Below the pieces are notes generated by a model that worked only from the letters and a program-made list of their open reading frames with translations, made no database searches and was not told the origin of the DNA. A stretch of 58,005 nt of DNA, from NCBI GenBank assembly GCA_022925895.1, contig JAKSYS010000390.1:1-58005 (forward strand), written 5' to 3'. The DNA is from Fragilaria crotonensis (lineage: Eukaryota > Bacillariophyta > Fragilariophyceae > Fragilariales > Fragilariaceae). A program made the translations under genes and the position numbers. Below, piece by piece: positions 1-9,343 of this stretch (positions are counted from its first letter, which is position 1; each line of letters starts with the position of its first letter).

Positions 1-7
1 CCATCTG

Positions 8-122
8 TAGATTTTCCTGTAGAGCATACTCCATCTCTCGCAGCCATCCCTTTCTCTCAATCTTCATAGATTTTCCTGTAGAGCACACTCCATCTCTCTG
101 CCATCCTTTCTCTCAATCTTCA
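8..122. repeat. Two-copy tandem duplication, about 58 bp unit
   Basis: Two consecutive copies (8-66 and 67-122) share the start TAGATTTTCCTGTAGAGCA and the end CTTTCTCTCAATCTTCA, with a few small differences and a 3-bp length difference. No coding potential is seen. It may continue off the left edge. Confidence 0.85.
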
Positions 123-859
123 GTATTGTAGCAGGCGTCAAATTCTACGCGAGTATGCGGTAGTACTGGGTTGTGTTTCGTGGTCGTAATTGGCACGGGG
201 CGAGTGTTTCCTGACATCGTGACAAATGTAAAAATCAATTTATAGAATGTACCGGTAGTCGTACATATTGTTCAAGGATGTGTAGATTCTGCAACGAACG
301 TGCATTGTATGGAATGTACAGTGCTAGTACTATGTTTATGAAAAAGGAGTGTATTGATTCAAAATTACGAGTGTATTTTTAAATTACGCAAGGCTAGAGG
401 CGATCGTGACGTGTGAGCGTATCCAAAACGCATTGAACGACCGGATACTCGATTACCCAGTGCAGTAGCACATGGAGAATGCACACATACGATAGAAGTG
501 CGGTGGACTACTGTAGTACGGAGTACCAGGAGTATGCAACGAGCCGATGTATTCTATATTTCTACGTATACAGGATTATATAAATGCTTAACACTTCACA
601 CCTCCATCGGGTTGACACTTCAATCCTGAACCAAATCAAATGGCACCAGCAGCCAGCAGGCTTCTCATTTCTCGACCAAGGCGTATGTATAATGCGTATG
701 CATACGGTGTATGTATAAAACATATCACACGTAACTGTCATTATTCCCCATATGAACAGTTGATCGACTCACACAACTCACAAATCTCACTTGGGTTGCA
801 AAGGCGGCGCAAGATCCATCCCCAATATCCCAGTGTATCAATCAATCAGACTTGATCAA
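123..859. other. Intergenic, no gene recognised
   Basis: AT-leaning sequence with scattered GTAC-rich motifs (AGTACT, CCGGTAGT). The only open frame here (640-855) has no signal, domain or coding-like composition. It ends just before the gene starting at 860 and probably overlaps that gene's promoter and leader. A TATATAAATG stretch lies near 578 but is too far upstream to assign. Confidence 0.5.
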
Positions 860-1294
860 ATGCGTCAATCCCTCCCACTTTCCTTGCTTGTCGGCTCGAT
901 CATTTCCGTTGCGCATGCCTTTGTTGCTATCCCAAGTCCCATCTCGCAACATCATGTTGTTGCCACGGGACAAGTACTTGTGACCAAAACGTCACCTCGA
1001 TCAAATTCACTTGCTCGACATTTGTCTGCCATGGCATTCATGACGAAGGATGGACGTGACGAAACAGATGAAGCTCCTGCTCCTCCGATTGAATGCTATC
1101 TGGTGACGGATCAGGCCGTTGTGGCGGAGGGCGAACCACCTAAAATTGTCTGCACGTCCGAACCGGAAGAGTATGCTTGGTTCAATGGCATCGACCCCAA
1201 GAAACTCCACAAGACGGACGTCGTGTCTGAACTATCCACGGAATGCGTCGAAGGAGCGTCTCCAAGAGGCATCCCAGAATGGGAATGCAAATAG
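860..1294 (+). CDS. Small plastid-targeted hypothetical protein
   Basis: A 144-residue protein that I do not recognise. The frame is open from 791, but I chose the Met at 860 because it is followed directly by a signal peptide (basic/polar start, hydrophobic core LPLSLLVGSIISV) and a site reading AHA|FVAIP. Phe right after the predicted cleavage site, then a Ser/Pro/His/Thr-rich stretch, is the diatom ASAFAP bipartite plastid-import pattern. The predicted mature part is short and acidic with four Cys (ECYLV, IVCTS, TECVE, WECK), which could form disulfides or bind metal. The ATG has A at -3. It ends with TAG. The plastid location is inferred; the function is unknown. Confidence 0.7.
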   Translation: MRQSLPLSLLVGSIISVAHAFVAIPSPISQHHVVATGQVLVTKTSPRSNSLARHLSAMAFMTKDGRDETDEAPAPPIECYLVTDQAVVAEGEPPKIVCTSEPEEYAWFNGIDPKKLHKTDVVSELSTECVEGASPRGIPEWECK

Positions 1295-1762
1295 TGCGAT
1301 GGGGAGGGAGTTAGTTGTGATCTTTCATGTATGGTGGCTGAGGGACTAATATCTTGGCCAAGAGACATTATCTTGGCGGGATGTTGGTTCACTTGGCAGG
1401 CGTCATGAAGAACTTCATATCTGCAAAGAAAGGTATTCTGCTCGATGCGAATGCCTTGATTCCGTTTACTACTAGCTAGCTTTAACCGCGGCCTATAACA
1501 ATTGACGAAAAGGCGGAATTTAGGAGTTGCCTCTTTTTCACGATAACTATCGACAATAGACTTCATAGTTGCTGAGGCTTCCTTAAGTAGCATTGTTGCA
1601 AAATGTCGTGTATGGAGCTAACATTCACTCGATTTTCAATGGTACGCACCCACTTACTTTGGACCACCTGGAATGAAAAACGAACAACCACCGATGCGAT
1701 GCGCGGCCAATGATTGACGGACACACATATTTTTAAAATACATCGATGCTAAGGTTCGTAAA
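1295..1762. other. Convergent intergenic spacer
   Basis: About 470 bp between the 3' ends of the genes at 860-1294 (+) and 1763-2629 (-). Open frames here are antisense or out-of-frame extensions of the neighbours. No RNA gene or repeat was recognised. Confidence 0.5.
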
Positions 1763-2629
1763 CTATGTATTCTTGATAGGACTTCGCACGGACGTGGGAG
1801 TGACGGATTGCTGCTTGCGCGATGAGCTACCAGCAGCCACTGTGTTGCTCGAGGCCTTTCCGTTGCCAGCAGCAGGAGCGGAAGCCTTCTTTTCTCGTTC
1901 TGCCAAGACCTTGACCAGCTTTCGCATCTTAGCGCGTTCCTTCTCAACGGCGTCTGCCGCCTTTTGACGTTCTTCCTCCAAGTCTGCCCTGGCCTTTGCT
2001 TCCACCTTCGAAACGGCCTCGTTAATTTTCTCATCCATGAAGAGTAAGGCTTCCTTGCGAGCTCGAACGGCAGATTCCTTAACACGGGCATCCATCAAGG
2101 CATTAAGCTCCTCAATTTGTTTGTTGGCCTTGATCAGCATGGACTTTTCGAGTTCCTCCATGGCCAGCAAATGCTGATTGCGCAAATCTAGAGCATCCGC
2201 ACCCGCCGCAATCAATTTCTCTTCCAACTCGGCAGACCTTTCCTTCTCCTCCTTCAAGAGAACTTGCAATTCTTGTGTAAACTTTTCCAACTTCTCAATT
2301 TGCTTTTCCAACACGGCAATTTCTTCCTTGATGCTGGCCACAAGGGTGGCCTCTCCGGGCTGCTTGCCGCGGCCGGTCAATTTTGCCAATTTACGCAATT
2401 GCATCGATTCATCACGAGCCGCACGAGTTTGACGTTCCAATATCAAAATCTGCTCTTCCAACGATTGCCGATACCGATCTTCGACGCGATTACCAAAAAG
2501 CCCAAACCACCCAGCTCCACCTCGCACCTGTAGCAACCCAAAGTCCGTTGTTACTGTCGTTATGGCAGACGCGGAGTACAGCGACGAGAACGTAATGACT
2601 AGAGCAGGAAGAAGAGATATGCTTCTCAT
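1763..2629 (-). CDS. Secretory-type long coiled-coil protein
   Basis: A 288-residue protein. The N-terminus MRSISLLPALVITFSSLYS followed by ASA|ITT is a good signal peptide, but position +1 is Ile rather than an aromatic residue. By the diatom rule this fits the ER/secretory route or the periplastid compartment better than the stroma. A short Gly/Phe-rich stretch follows (RGGAGWFGLFG, about residues 35-46). Residues 50-255 are almost pure heptad-type sequence rich in Glu, Lys, Leu and Ala, so a long alpha-helical coiled coil is expected. The tail is a basic Ser/Thr-rich segment. No enzyme domain is seen. It ends with TAG. It may be a structural or tethering protein; that is inference from composition only. 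Confidence 0.7.
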   Translation of the reverse strand: MRSISLLPALVITFSSLYSASAITTVTTDFGLLQVRGGAGWFGLFGNRVEDRYRQSLEEQILILERQTRAARDESMQLRKLAKLTGRGKQPGEATLVASIKEEIAVLEKQIEKLEKFTQELQVLLKEEKERSAELEEKLIAAGADALDLRNQHLLAMEELEKSMLIKANKQIEELNALMDARVKESAVRARKEALLFMDEKINEAVSKVEAKARADLEEERQKAADAVEKERAKMRKLVKVLAEREKKASAPAAGNGKASSNTVAAGSSSRKQQSVTPTSVRSPIKNT

Positions 2630-2920
2630 GGTGCGGATGATTCAAGCAACTCCTTCAAAACCAAGGACGATGAGCCCGATCGAGTAAACAACGGGGTTGG
2701 AAGCACAGCTCTGCTGCCGGTATCGTCAGTGCCTTTTTTCAGTCCTTCAACACTCTCTTGCGTATGCTGGCGCGAGGCGTAAAATCCGACGAAGGATGAT
2801 ACTGCAGTGCAAGTACCAGGTACCAGATATTCCAGCTTTGCTCGTAGCTCGAACTTCGTATATCCGGGAGACCTGCAAACACGCGTAGCTCGATCAGTAC
2901 CAGGTATTATTCTCTACGGA

Positions 2921-2946
2921 GTATGAATCAGAGTCATGCACGGGTA
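2921..2946. repeat. Left end of hAT-like element: 8-bp TSD plus TIR
   Basis: GTATGAAT at 2921-2928 is followed by the 18-bp terminal inverted repeat CAGAGTCATGCACGGGTA at 2929-2946. Both recur at the right end (TIR inverted at 7777-7794, GTATGAAT direct at 7795-7802). The target matches the hAT preference nTnnnnAn. Confidence 0.9.
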
Positions 2947-2979
2947 AGGTTTTACGTACCCTACCCTACCCGATCAAAA

Positions 2980-3060
2980 CTCCTAGCTTGCTACGGGTAC
3001 CCGTACCCGCACCCGCCATTCCCTGTCCGTACCCGCGGGTACCCGCGGGTACCCGCGATT
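2980..3060. repeat. GGGTACCC / ACCCGT subterminal simple repeat
   Basis: Repeats of the type GGGTACCCGC in tandem inside the left end of the hAT-like element, mirrored by ACCCGTACCCG repeats at 7677-7780 near the right end. Possible transposase-binding or folding sequence. GC-rich and palindromic. Confidence 0.6.
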
Positions 3061-3334
3061 TTTTTTTGGGTTAGGACTAGGGTTAACCTTATCTGGACTA
3101 GCCAGTACGACAGTACGGTGACGATATTCCATGAGAATGCTGATCCCGGTGACATCTTCATTGTTTAGGACACGGTCATTAACAAATCCGGTCATCCGTG
3201 CGCATCACAACTGCCGATAGAATTGAATATTATTACTTTAAACTGTTTAATCTGTTGGTCCATTTATTTGTTCTATCTTTGATTAAGATTACAGGCTGCC
3301 TCTGCGCTGAGTGGAACAAAAAGAACAACTCAAG

Positions 3335-3631
3335 ATGGCCACACTGTTCGCACGTATTCCTGCACCTGAGGTCAAAGATATATGGGACTAGACAAAAGCT
3401 GAGCATGCCAATACCTACAAGTCTGGGATCAGACCATTCAGTGATGACCTATACATCTGTCAGGCGGACCGCTTGTGTCGGTTCCTCAAGGACCTTCACA
3501 TGGACCGCGCTGATGAGATGGAATGGTCTGAGGGAATCCTCAGTGTCACTTTCAACCCAGTGGAAGATGGCAATCATAAAGAGGATTTCATTGAGAACTA
3601 TGGCATATTGACCATTGATGAGTGTGAGTGA
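3335..3631 (+). pseudogene. Decayed retroelement Gag-like fragment
   Basis: A frame opens at an ATG at 3335 (MATLFARIPAPEVKDIWD), meets a TAG at 3389-3391, and continues coding-like to a TGA at 3629-3631. The second part has the layout seen near the N-terminus of some retroelement Gag proteins: a basic start, FLKDLH, a Glu-Trp position, ILSVTF and then ENYGILTIDE. The assignment rests on this pattern and is tentative. With an internal stop and no pol downstream it is a relic carried inside the hAT-like element. Confidence 0.4.
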
Positions 3632-3981
3632 CTCCTAGGGTAGACCAGCACAATAACAACATTTGCAGCTGTTCTAATTTGAATGCTACGAATGCTAGCA
3701 GTAGGGATGACATGGTCTAATCCACTTGACGTTATCCCCAACAATAACCTTCTGATGTCAATGACAGAACTGCCGGAAAGGTCATTGCAATGACAACCAT
3801 ACATGAGACAAATGACATTTGCATATGGATGGGACACAGGTTCTGGCAGAAACTAACCAATCAGCTTTCAACGTGAATGGTTGCTACCACCAACAAATTT
3901 GGAACCTGGATCAAGCAAAGTCTTGGGCCCTTGGAGCAGAGGACCTTACGCATTCAAGGGGTGATCAAGTGGCATCAATGA

Positions 3982-4310
3982 CAAAAGGACATCCATCACC
4001 GCGATGTCAGTACTCCAAGCAATGTAGCTACTAGACAAGTACCAGGTATTTCAATATTGACAACCATGCAGTATGCATGCTTTGACACCAACTCTGACAT
4101 AGATGGCATTCACAACTGGTGTACAAGGTGCCTCACGAATAAAGGAGGACTTCATCAATGAACTCCTGACATGCAACTGTGCCGCAGAAGGGTTAGACAG
4201 CATGTGCACCATGAATGCAAAGGCAGGTACTAGTCGCTGGAAATGGGATGACAACCAGGGAATCATACGTCATGGAATCATACATTTGTTCCACATACCC
4301 AGTTCCAATT
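3982..4310 (+). pseudogene. Decayed retroelement protease-region fragment
   Basis: The frame ending at the TGA at 4159-4161 reads coding-like (DVSTPSNVATRQVPG, then FDTNSDIDGIHNWCTRC). A shifted frame continues with SRWKWDDNQG and FHIPSSN. This order (Asp-Thr/Ser acidic motif, then W-W-D-D-x-G, then an IP-S/N block) recalls the aspartic-protease region of decayed diatom retroelement polyproteins. It is broken by stops and shifts. Assignment is by remembered motif resemblance only. Confidence 0.35.
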
Positions 4311-4993
4311 AAAATAACAGACGGACATGTCCATGATCTCCAAACCATGACTGCAACACTAGGCAAAAAACCCAGAGAAAGAACTAGCACCCGGTTGCAC
4401 ACAGTTCAACACCTTCTGCACTGATCCTAGCATAGACAACCCTTAAGACAACCTCATTGCACCATTGCCAAAAGGAATAATTTCGGATGATGAGAGTGAC
4501 AAATCATGAAAACCCGGTGCCCTCCCCGTGATGGCAGCGTTCGCGGAAACTGCCGCAGATGTCAACATCACAAGGGAAAGAGACCCCAAACAAGACAAAC
4601 AATGATGAAGAGTGACAACATGCATTGAAAATGACAAAGTTGCTTTCACTCCACAAAATGTATGGACATACAACCTAATACCTAAAGAATTCTCACAGTA
4701 TCTCCAAAACCTCTGATCTCAGATTAGTTATCATAGAGTGATTCCCACAGGAGTTGCAGTACCAGAGGCTGAATTGACATGCACGTTACTCACTTCGTAT
4801 TTGATTGCAAAATCCATGGGAGGGTCCCATCAGCACTGCCTGAACCATCATGTGAAAACCTGATCAAACTAATCTTTGGAAGATCAAAGTCTGCACTCAG
4901 ACGATTCATCAATGCATGATTCCCACAAGAGTTGCAGAGCAAAGAGTGAATTGACATGCGCACAATACTAGCTAATTGGGAATTTGATGTTCT

Positions 4994-6779
4994 GACAGCT
5001 GCTCAAAGGATTTTAATCATGCACTCATACAAATGGCTGAGCATCTTATCCCATACATAACAATGATTCTATCACAGGATATCTTGCAGTGAATGTGATT
5101 CCTTGGGCTACAACATGGGGACAACCTCTGATATGTTCCATTTTGTGCTGCAATCAACATTTCTGACAAGGACAAGAATGACAGCTGCTCAATGGGTTTT
5201 CATCATGCAGTCATACAAATGGCTGAGCATCTTATTGGATACATGACAATAATTCTATCAGAGGATGCTTTGTAATGAATGTGATTCCTTGGGCTACAAC
5301 ATGGGGACAACCTCTGATATATTCCATGTTGTGCTGCAATCACCATTTCTGACAAGGACAAGAATGACAGCTGCACAATGGGTTTTCATCATGCAGTCAT
5401 ACAAATGGCTGAGCATCTTATCGGATACATGACAATGATTCTATCATAGGATGCTTTGCAATGAATGTGATTCCTTGGGCTACAACATGGGGACAACCTT
5501 GGACATGTTCCATTTTGTGCTGCAATCACCATTTCTGACAAGGACAAGAATGACAGCTGCTCAATGGGTTTTCATCATGCAGTCATACAAATGGCTGAGC
5601 ATCTTATCGAATACATGACAATGATTCTATCACAGGATGATTTGCAATGAATGTGATTCCTTGGGCTACAATGTGGGGACAACCTCTGATATATTCCATG
5701 TTGTGCTGCAATCAACATTTCTGACAAGGACAAGAATGACAGCTGCTCAATGGGTTTTCATCATGCAGTCATACAAATGGCTGAGCATCTTATCGAATAC
5801 ATGACAATGATTCTATCACAGGATGCTTTGCAATGAATGTGATTCCTTGGGCTACAACATGGGGACAACCTCTGATATGTTCCATGTTGTGCTGCATTCA
5901 CCATTTCTGACAAGGACAAGAATGACAGCTGCTCAATGGGTTTTCATCATGCAGTCATACAAATGGCTGAGCATCTTATCGGATACATGACAATGATTCT
6001 ATCACAGGATGCTTTGCAATGAATGTGATTCCTTGGGCTACAACATGGGGACAACCTCTGATATGTTCCATTTTGTGCTGCAATCACCATTTCTGACAAG
6101 GACAAGAATGACAGCTGCTCAATAGGTTTTAATCGTGCACTCATACAAATGGCTGAGCATCTTATCGGATACATGATAATGATTCTATCACAGGATGCTT
6201 TGCAATGAATGTGATTCCTTGGGCTACAACATGGGGACAACCTCTGATATGTTCCTTGTTTGTGCTGCAATCAACATTTCTGACAAGGACAAGAATGACA
6301 GCTGCTCAATGGGTTTTCATCATGCAGTCATACAAATGGCTGAGCATCTTATCGAATACATGACAATAATTCTATCACAGGATGATTTGCAATGAATGTG
6401 ATTCCTTGGGCTACAACATGGGGACAACCTCTGATATGTTCCATTTTGTGCTGCAATCAACATTTCTGACAAGGACAAGAATGACAGCTGCTCAATGGGT
6501 TTTCATCATGCAGTCATACAAATGGCTGAGCATCTTATCGGATACATGACAATGATTCTATCACAGGATGCTTTGCAATGAATGTGATTCCTTGGGCTAC
6601 AACATGGGGACAACCTCTGATATATTCCATGTTGTGCTGCATTCACCATTTCTGACAGGACAAGAATGACAGCTGCACAATGGGTTTTCATCATGCAGTC
6701 ATACAAATGGCTGAGCATCTTATCGGATACATGACAATGATTCTATCACAGGATGCTTTGCAATGATTGTGATTTCTTT
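4994..6779. repeat. 186-bp satellite array, about 9.6 units
   Basis: The anchor GACAGCTGC(T/A)CAA recurs at 4994, 5180, 5366, 5552, 5738, 5924, 6110, 6297, 6483 and 6668. Spacing is 186 bp except one 187 (extra T near 6256) and one 185 (a lost base near 6657). The first unit is the most diverged and the last is truncated near 6779. Units are otherwise very similar, which implies recent homogenisation. Short antisense open frames in the array repeat with the unit and are not genes. It lies wholly inside the hAT-like element. Confidence 0.95.
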
Positions 6780-7067
6780 GCTATACTTTTAGTTGAACAT
6801 GCAGAGGCCTATTTGATACTGTGGTGTCTCTTAATTCTTGTTTCTCAATACTGTTCTGCTGTGCTGTAATTTATTCGATTCCATTCTTATACACAAATTT
6901 ACATTCGTATTTTCAACATTTTGTAAGTTCGTACACTTCCATCCTGATGGCATTACTATGATGCTGTTCAACTTGTTCTGTGCTGTGCACTGTCCACTGC
7001 GCTACAGTGCACTCGAGTACAGGAATCATTGCGCGAAACCGCGCGGTCGGGTAAAACTTCGGGTAAA
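6780..7067. other. Unassigned part of the hAT-like element
   Basis: AT-rich sequence between the satellite and the nested TIR element. A frame is open here and runs into the repeat element but has no recognisable domain. No other feature was seen. Confidence 0.4.
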
Positions 7068-7662
7068 CAGGAAGGTCCGGCCCATGCACGTTCCATCCGA
7101 ACCGTTAGGGGCAGTTGAGTTTGCGCGTCAGCCTTGCTCCGATTTGCATGATGCGAGAATTTTAGCAATCGTAATGATCCATCCGAGCCGGCAAGGTTGC
7201 TGCATCGTAAGCAAATTTTTCATGACAGTAAGCAAAATCAGTAAGCAAATTATGCCGGTAAGCAAATTTTGTAAGCAATTTTTTTCTGTAAGCAAATTTG
7301 ATTTTCGTAAGCAAATTCTTCTTTGCTGTAAGTAAATTTTATTTAGGTGTTTGAAAATTGGTATGTTTTTACGTAGAAAAGACAGTCCCCGTAAGCAAAT
7401 TTAATCTCCCAGTAAGCAAATTTTGTAAGCAAATTTCTGCTTACAATAGATTTGCTTATGGTAAGCAAATTCCGTAAGCAATTTCATTCCGTAAGCAATT
7501 TTTTTCGATGTAAGCAAATTTTCTTACAGACGTCAGCCGTGTCACCACCACGCCGGCACATCAATTTGCGCCAGCCAGACATCGATCGGAACTTGTTTCC
7601 CTCCCGGCGGGCGCGCATACTTCCTTTATTCAGGACTTCGCCCGTATTGCCGGACCTTCCAG
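7068..7662. repeat. TIR repeat element with GTAAGCAAAT motif array, copy 1
   Basis: This about 595-bp element starts CAGGAAGGTCCGGC and ends GCCGGACCTTCCAG, giving inverted ends of 14 bp with one mismatch (12 bp perfect). The second copy at 32345-32942 is nearly identical along its whole length. The middle (about 7208-7530) has about 14 direct copies of GTAAGCAA(A)TT plus inverted ones, spaced irregularly by 15-30 bp. I could not find a clear target-site duplication. It is probably a MITE-like non-autonomous element, nested here in the hAT-like element. Confidence 0.75.
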
Positions 7663-7776
7663 GGCGATTCTCTTACCCGTACAGCTGTACCCGTACCCGA
7701 CTGCTGCGGTCACTACCCGTACCCGCACCCTGATCCGCGGGTACGGGTGCGGGTACGGGTAAATCCGCGGATCGGG

Positions 7777-7802
7777 TACCCGTGCATGACTCTGGTATGA
7801 AT
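7777..7802. repeat. Right end of hAT-like element: TIR plus 8-bp TSD
   Basis: The inverted copy of the 18-bp terminus lies at 7777-7794, followed by GTATGAAT (7795-7802), identical to the 8 bases before the left end. Confidence 0.9.
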
Positions 7803-9343
7803 ATGCTTAGTAGCACTAGTAGTACCTCGTACTACTACTGCTGCTATATTTTAGTACAGCATACTCGGAGTACCTGGTACTTGCACTCTACTGTACAATC
7901 TGGATAGTGGCAAGTCAGTTGCGACCAGCACCAGTTACTTCAGTAATGTATTACTCCAGTAATGCAGTGCATGCTACCGGTAGCCAAATTCCTTTTCAGG
8001 ATTACAGTACGTCAGCGGTCCGTGATCCGGCATTCGGTGGTCAATTTGGAAAGTGAGACGCTCGTTTTCGATGTCCGTTCTGGCCAGTCGGTGCCTTTGT
8101 TGTTTCCCAATTACAACGCTGGAAGTTCTATCGAATAACGGTTCCAGGGGGTATGTCATACAATACATGCTTCAGCTCAATGGAGGGTTCGGCAAATGAG
8201 AAATTTAGCATTTTCCTTATTAATTTGAAACCGTCATTTGCACTCTGAGTTTGCCCTCGTTCATCTGGGTAGCTATTGCGTTTTACTAAGTACGACAAGT
8301 ACTGTAGTACTGTTTGCCATCGCCAAATGCTTACGCAGTCTTCCAGTATACCAGGAAACATGAACTCAACTCTACTACCGGTAGTACAGTAGAGTAACAG
8401 TGTGTCATCCGACAGCGGGTCATTGGTCATTTTCAGACTTTATGTCATGGTAGTATCGGGACATACGGCAAATCTGAATAAATACGTCCCTTCTACGTCG
8501 AACATTTCCTGTGGAATGAAGACTTCCGGATGTCCTTCTATGGGTGTTACTTGAGGTTAATGATATAGTTGAGCCCTTCTCTATGTAGAGTAAAAGGTAA
8601 TATGTACCAGAACCCGTTGAGAGATACGACTACGACGTACAGATGAAACGCGACGGACTCGTTTTACGTACGAGTAGGCGTATTGCGTTCTACTGGTAGT
8701 CCGATCTCTCTCTCATTTCCAGAGATGCGACGCCTTGCTGTCGATGTCGTAGTTTTTCGACGCTGGAAGCCCTCCGCTGCGCGTGACACCTGCGACATCA
8801 TTTTCGTCGCGCTTGACGTGCGAGTGTTGTTGAACAATGCTCGAATTGTAGAACAATTATGCTAAAACTTGGGACATGAGTGGGAGCAAACGAACTCCCG
8901 CTACCTAATCTGCTTCGGGCCGATGGGGACGAATTAGTTTTAGTGCTTGACGTAGATTTTCCTAGCCTATTATATCGAGTTCTAAAGGTATAAATGACCC
9001 CCTCAATGCCGGTGACGCATCTGTTTTTCATACATTTATCATTTGCATTGTAATATGGAGAATTTGGTATGACGTTCAAAGAGTGACTGCCTTGTCCGTT
9101 TTTAGGCGAGACACTTAAGTGCTCGTTTTCGGTCTTCGGTCGTCCATAGTTCCTAGGGCTTCTACGGCATGAGAATATATATATACGTACTCGTGAAGTA
9201 GGATTGAGGACTCGACTTCTTGAGGATATATATGCCTTTTTGCTGACCTCTGCCAGGACAAGTTACAGAGAGAAGCTTTGACTTCATCAGCACGTGGCAA
9301 TTTGACAGTCTACTGCAACTTTGTGTCGCTAGTGGTTGTCACC
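7803..9343. other. Intergenic region upstream of the gene at 9344
   Basis: About 1.5 kb with GTAC-rich palindromes and short open frames (for example 8128-8430 minus, 8798-9079 minus) that show no signal, domain or coding-like pattern. TATATATATAC at about 9176 and ATATATAT at about 9224 lie 170 and 120 bp before the ATG at 9344 and could be core promoter elements, but this is a guess. Confidence 0.45.

Larger units (their letters stand above)
2929..7794. mobile_element. 4.9 kb hAT-like composite DNA transposon, non-autonomous
   Basis: A 4866-bp element bounded by a perfect 18-bp inverted repeat beginning CAGAG and flanked by the perfect 8-bp direct duplication GTATGAAT. An 8-bp duplication with a CAG-starting TIR and a T-at-2, A-at-7 target is the hAT superfamily signature. 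Subterminal regions on both sides carry ACCCGT/ACGGGT simple repeats (2980-3060 and 7677-7780), a plausible transposase-binding region. I see no transposase reading frame. Inside are relics of a retroelement (3335-3631 and around 3982-4310), an imperfect duplication of about 178 bp starting at 4741 and 4919, a 186-bp satellite (4994-6779) and a nested TIR element (7068-7662). Mobility would need a transposase supplied in trans. Confidence 0.85.

Noticed and set aside
5947-6270. Open frame of 107 codons on the minus strand
   Set aside because: It lies in the 186-bp satellite and simply repeats with the unit; the period is a multiple of three, so open stretches recur by structure.
7208-7530. 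CRISPR-like array of a short repeated motif
   Set aside because: The repeat is only about 11 bp, spacing is irregular, copies occur in both orientations and the genome is eukaryotic.
8128-8430. 100-codon minus-strand frame
   Set aside because: No homology signal, and its surroundings are typical spacer sequence with GTAC palindromes.
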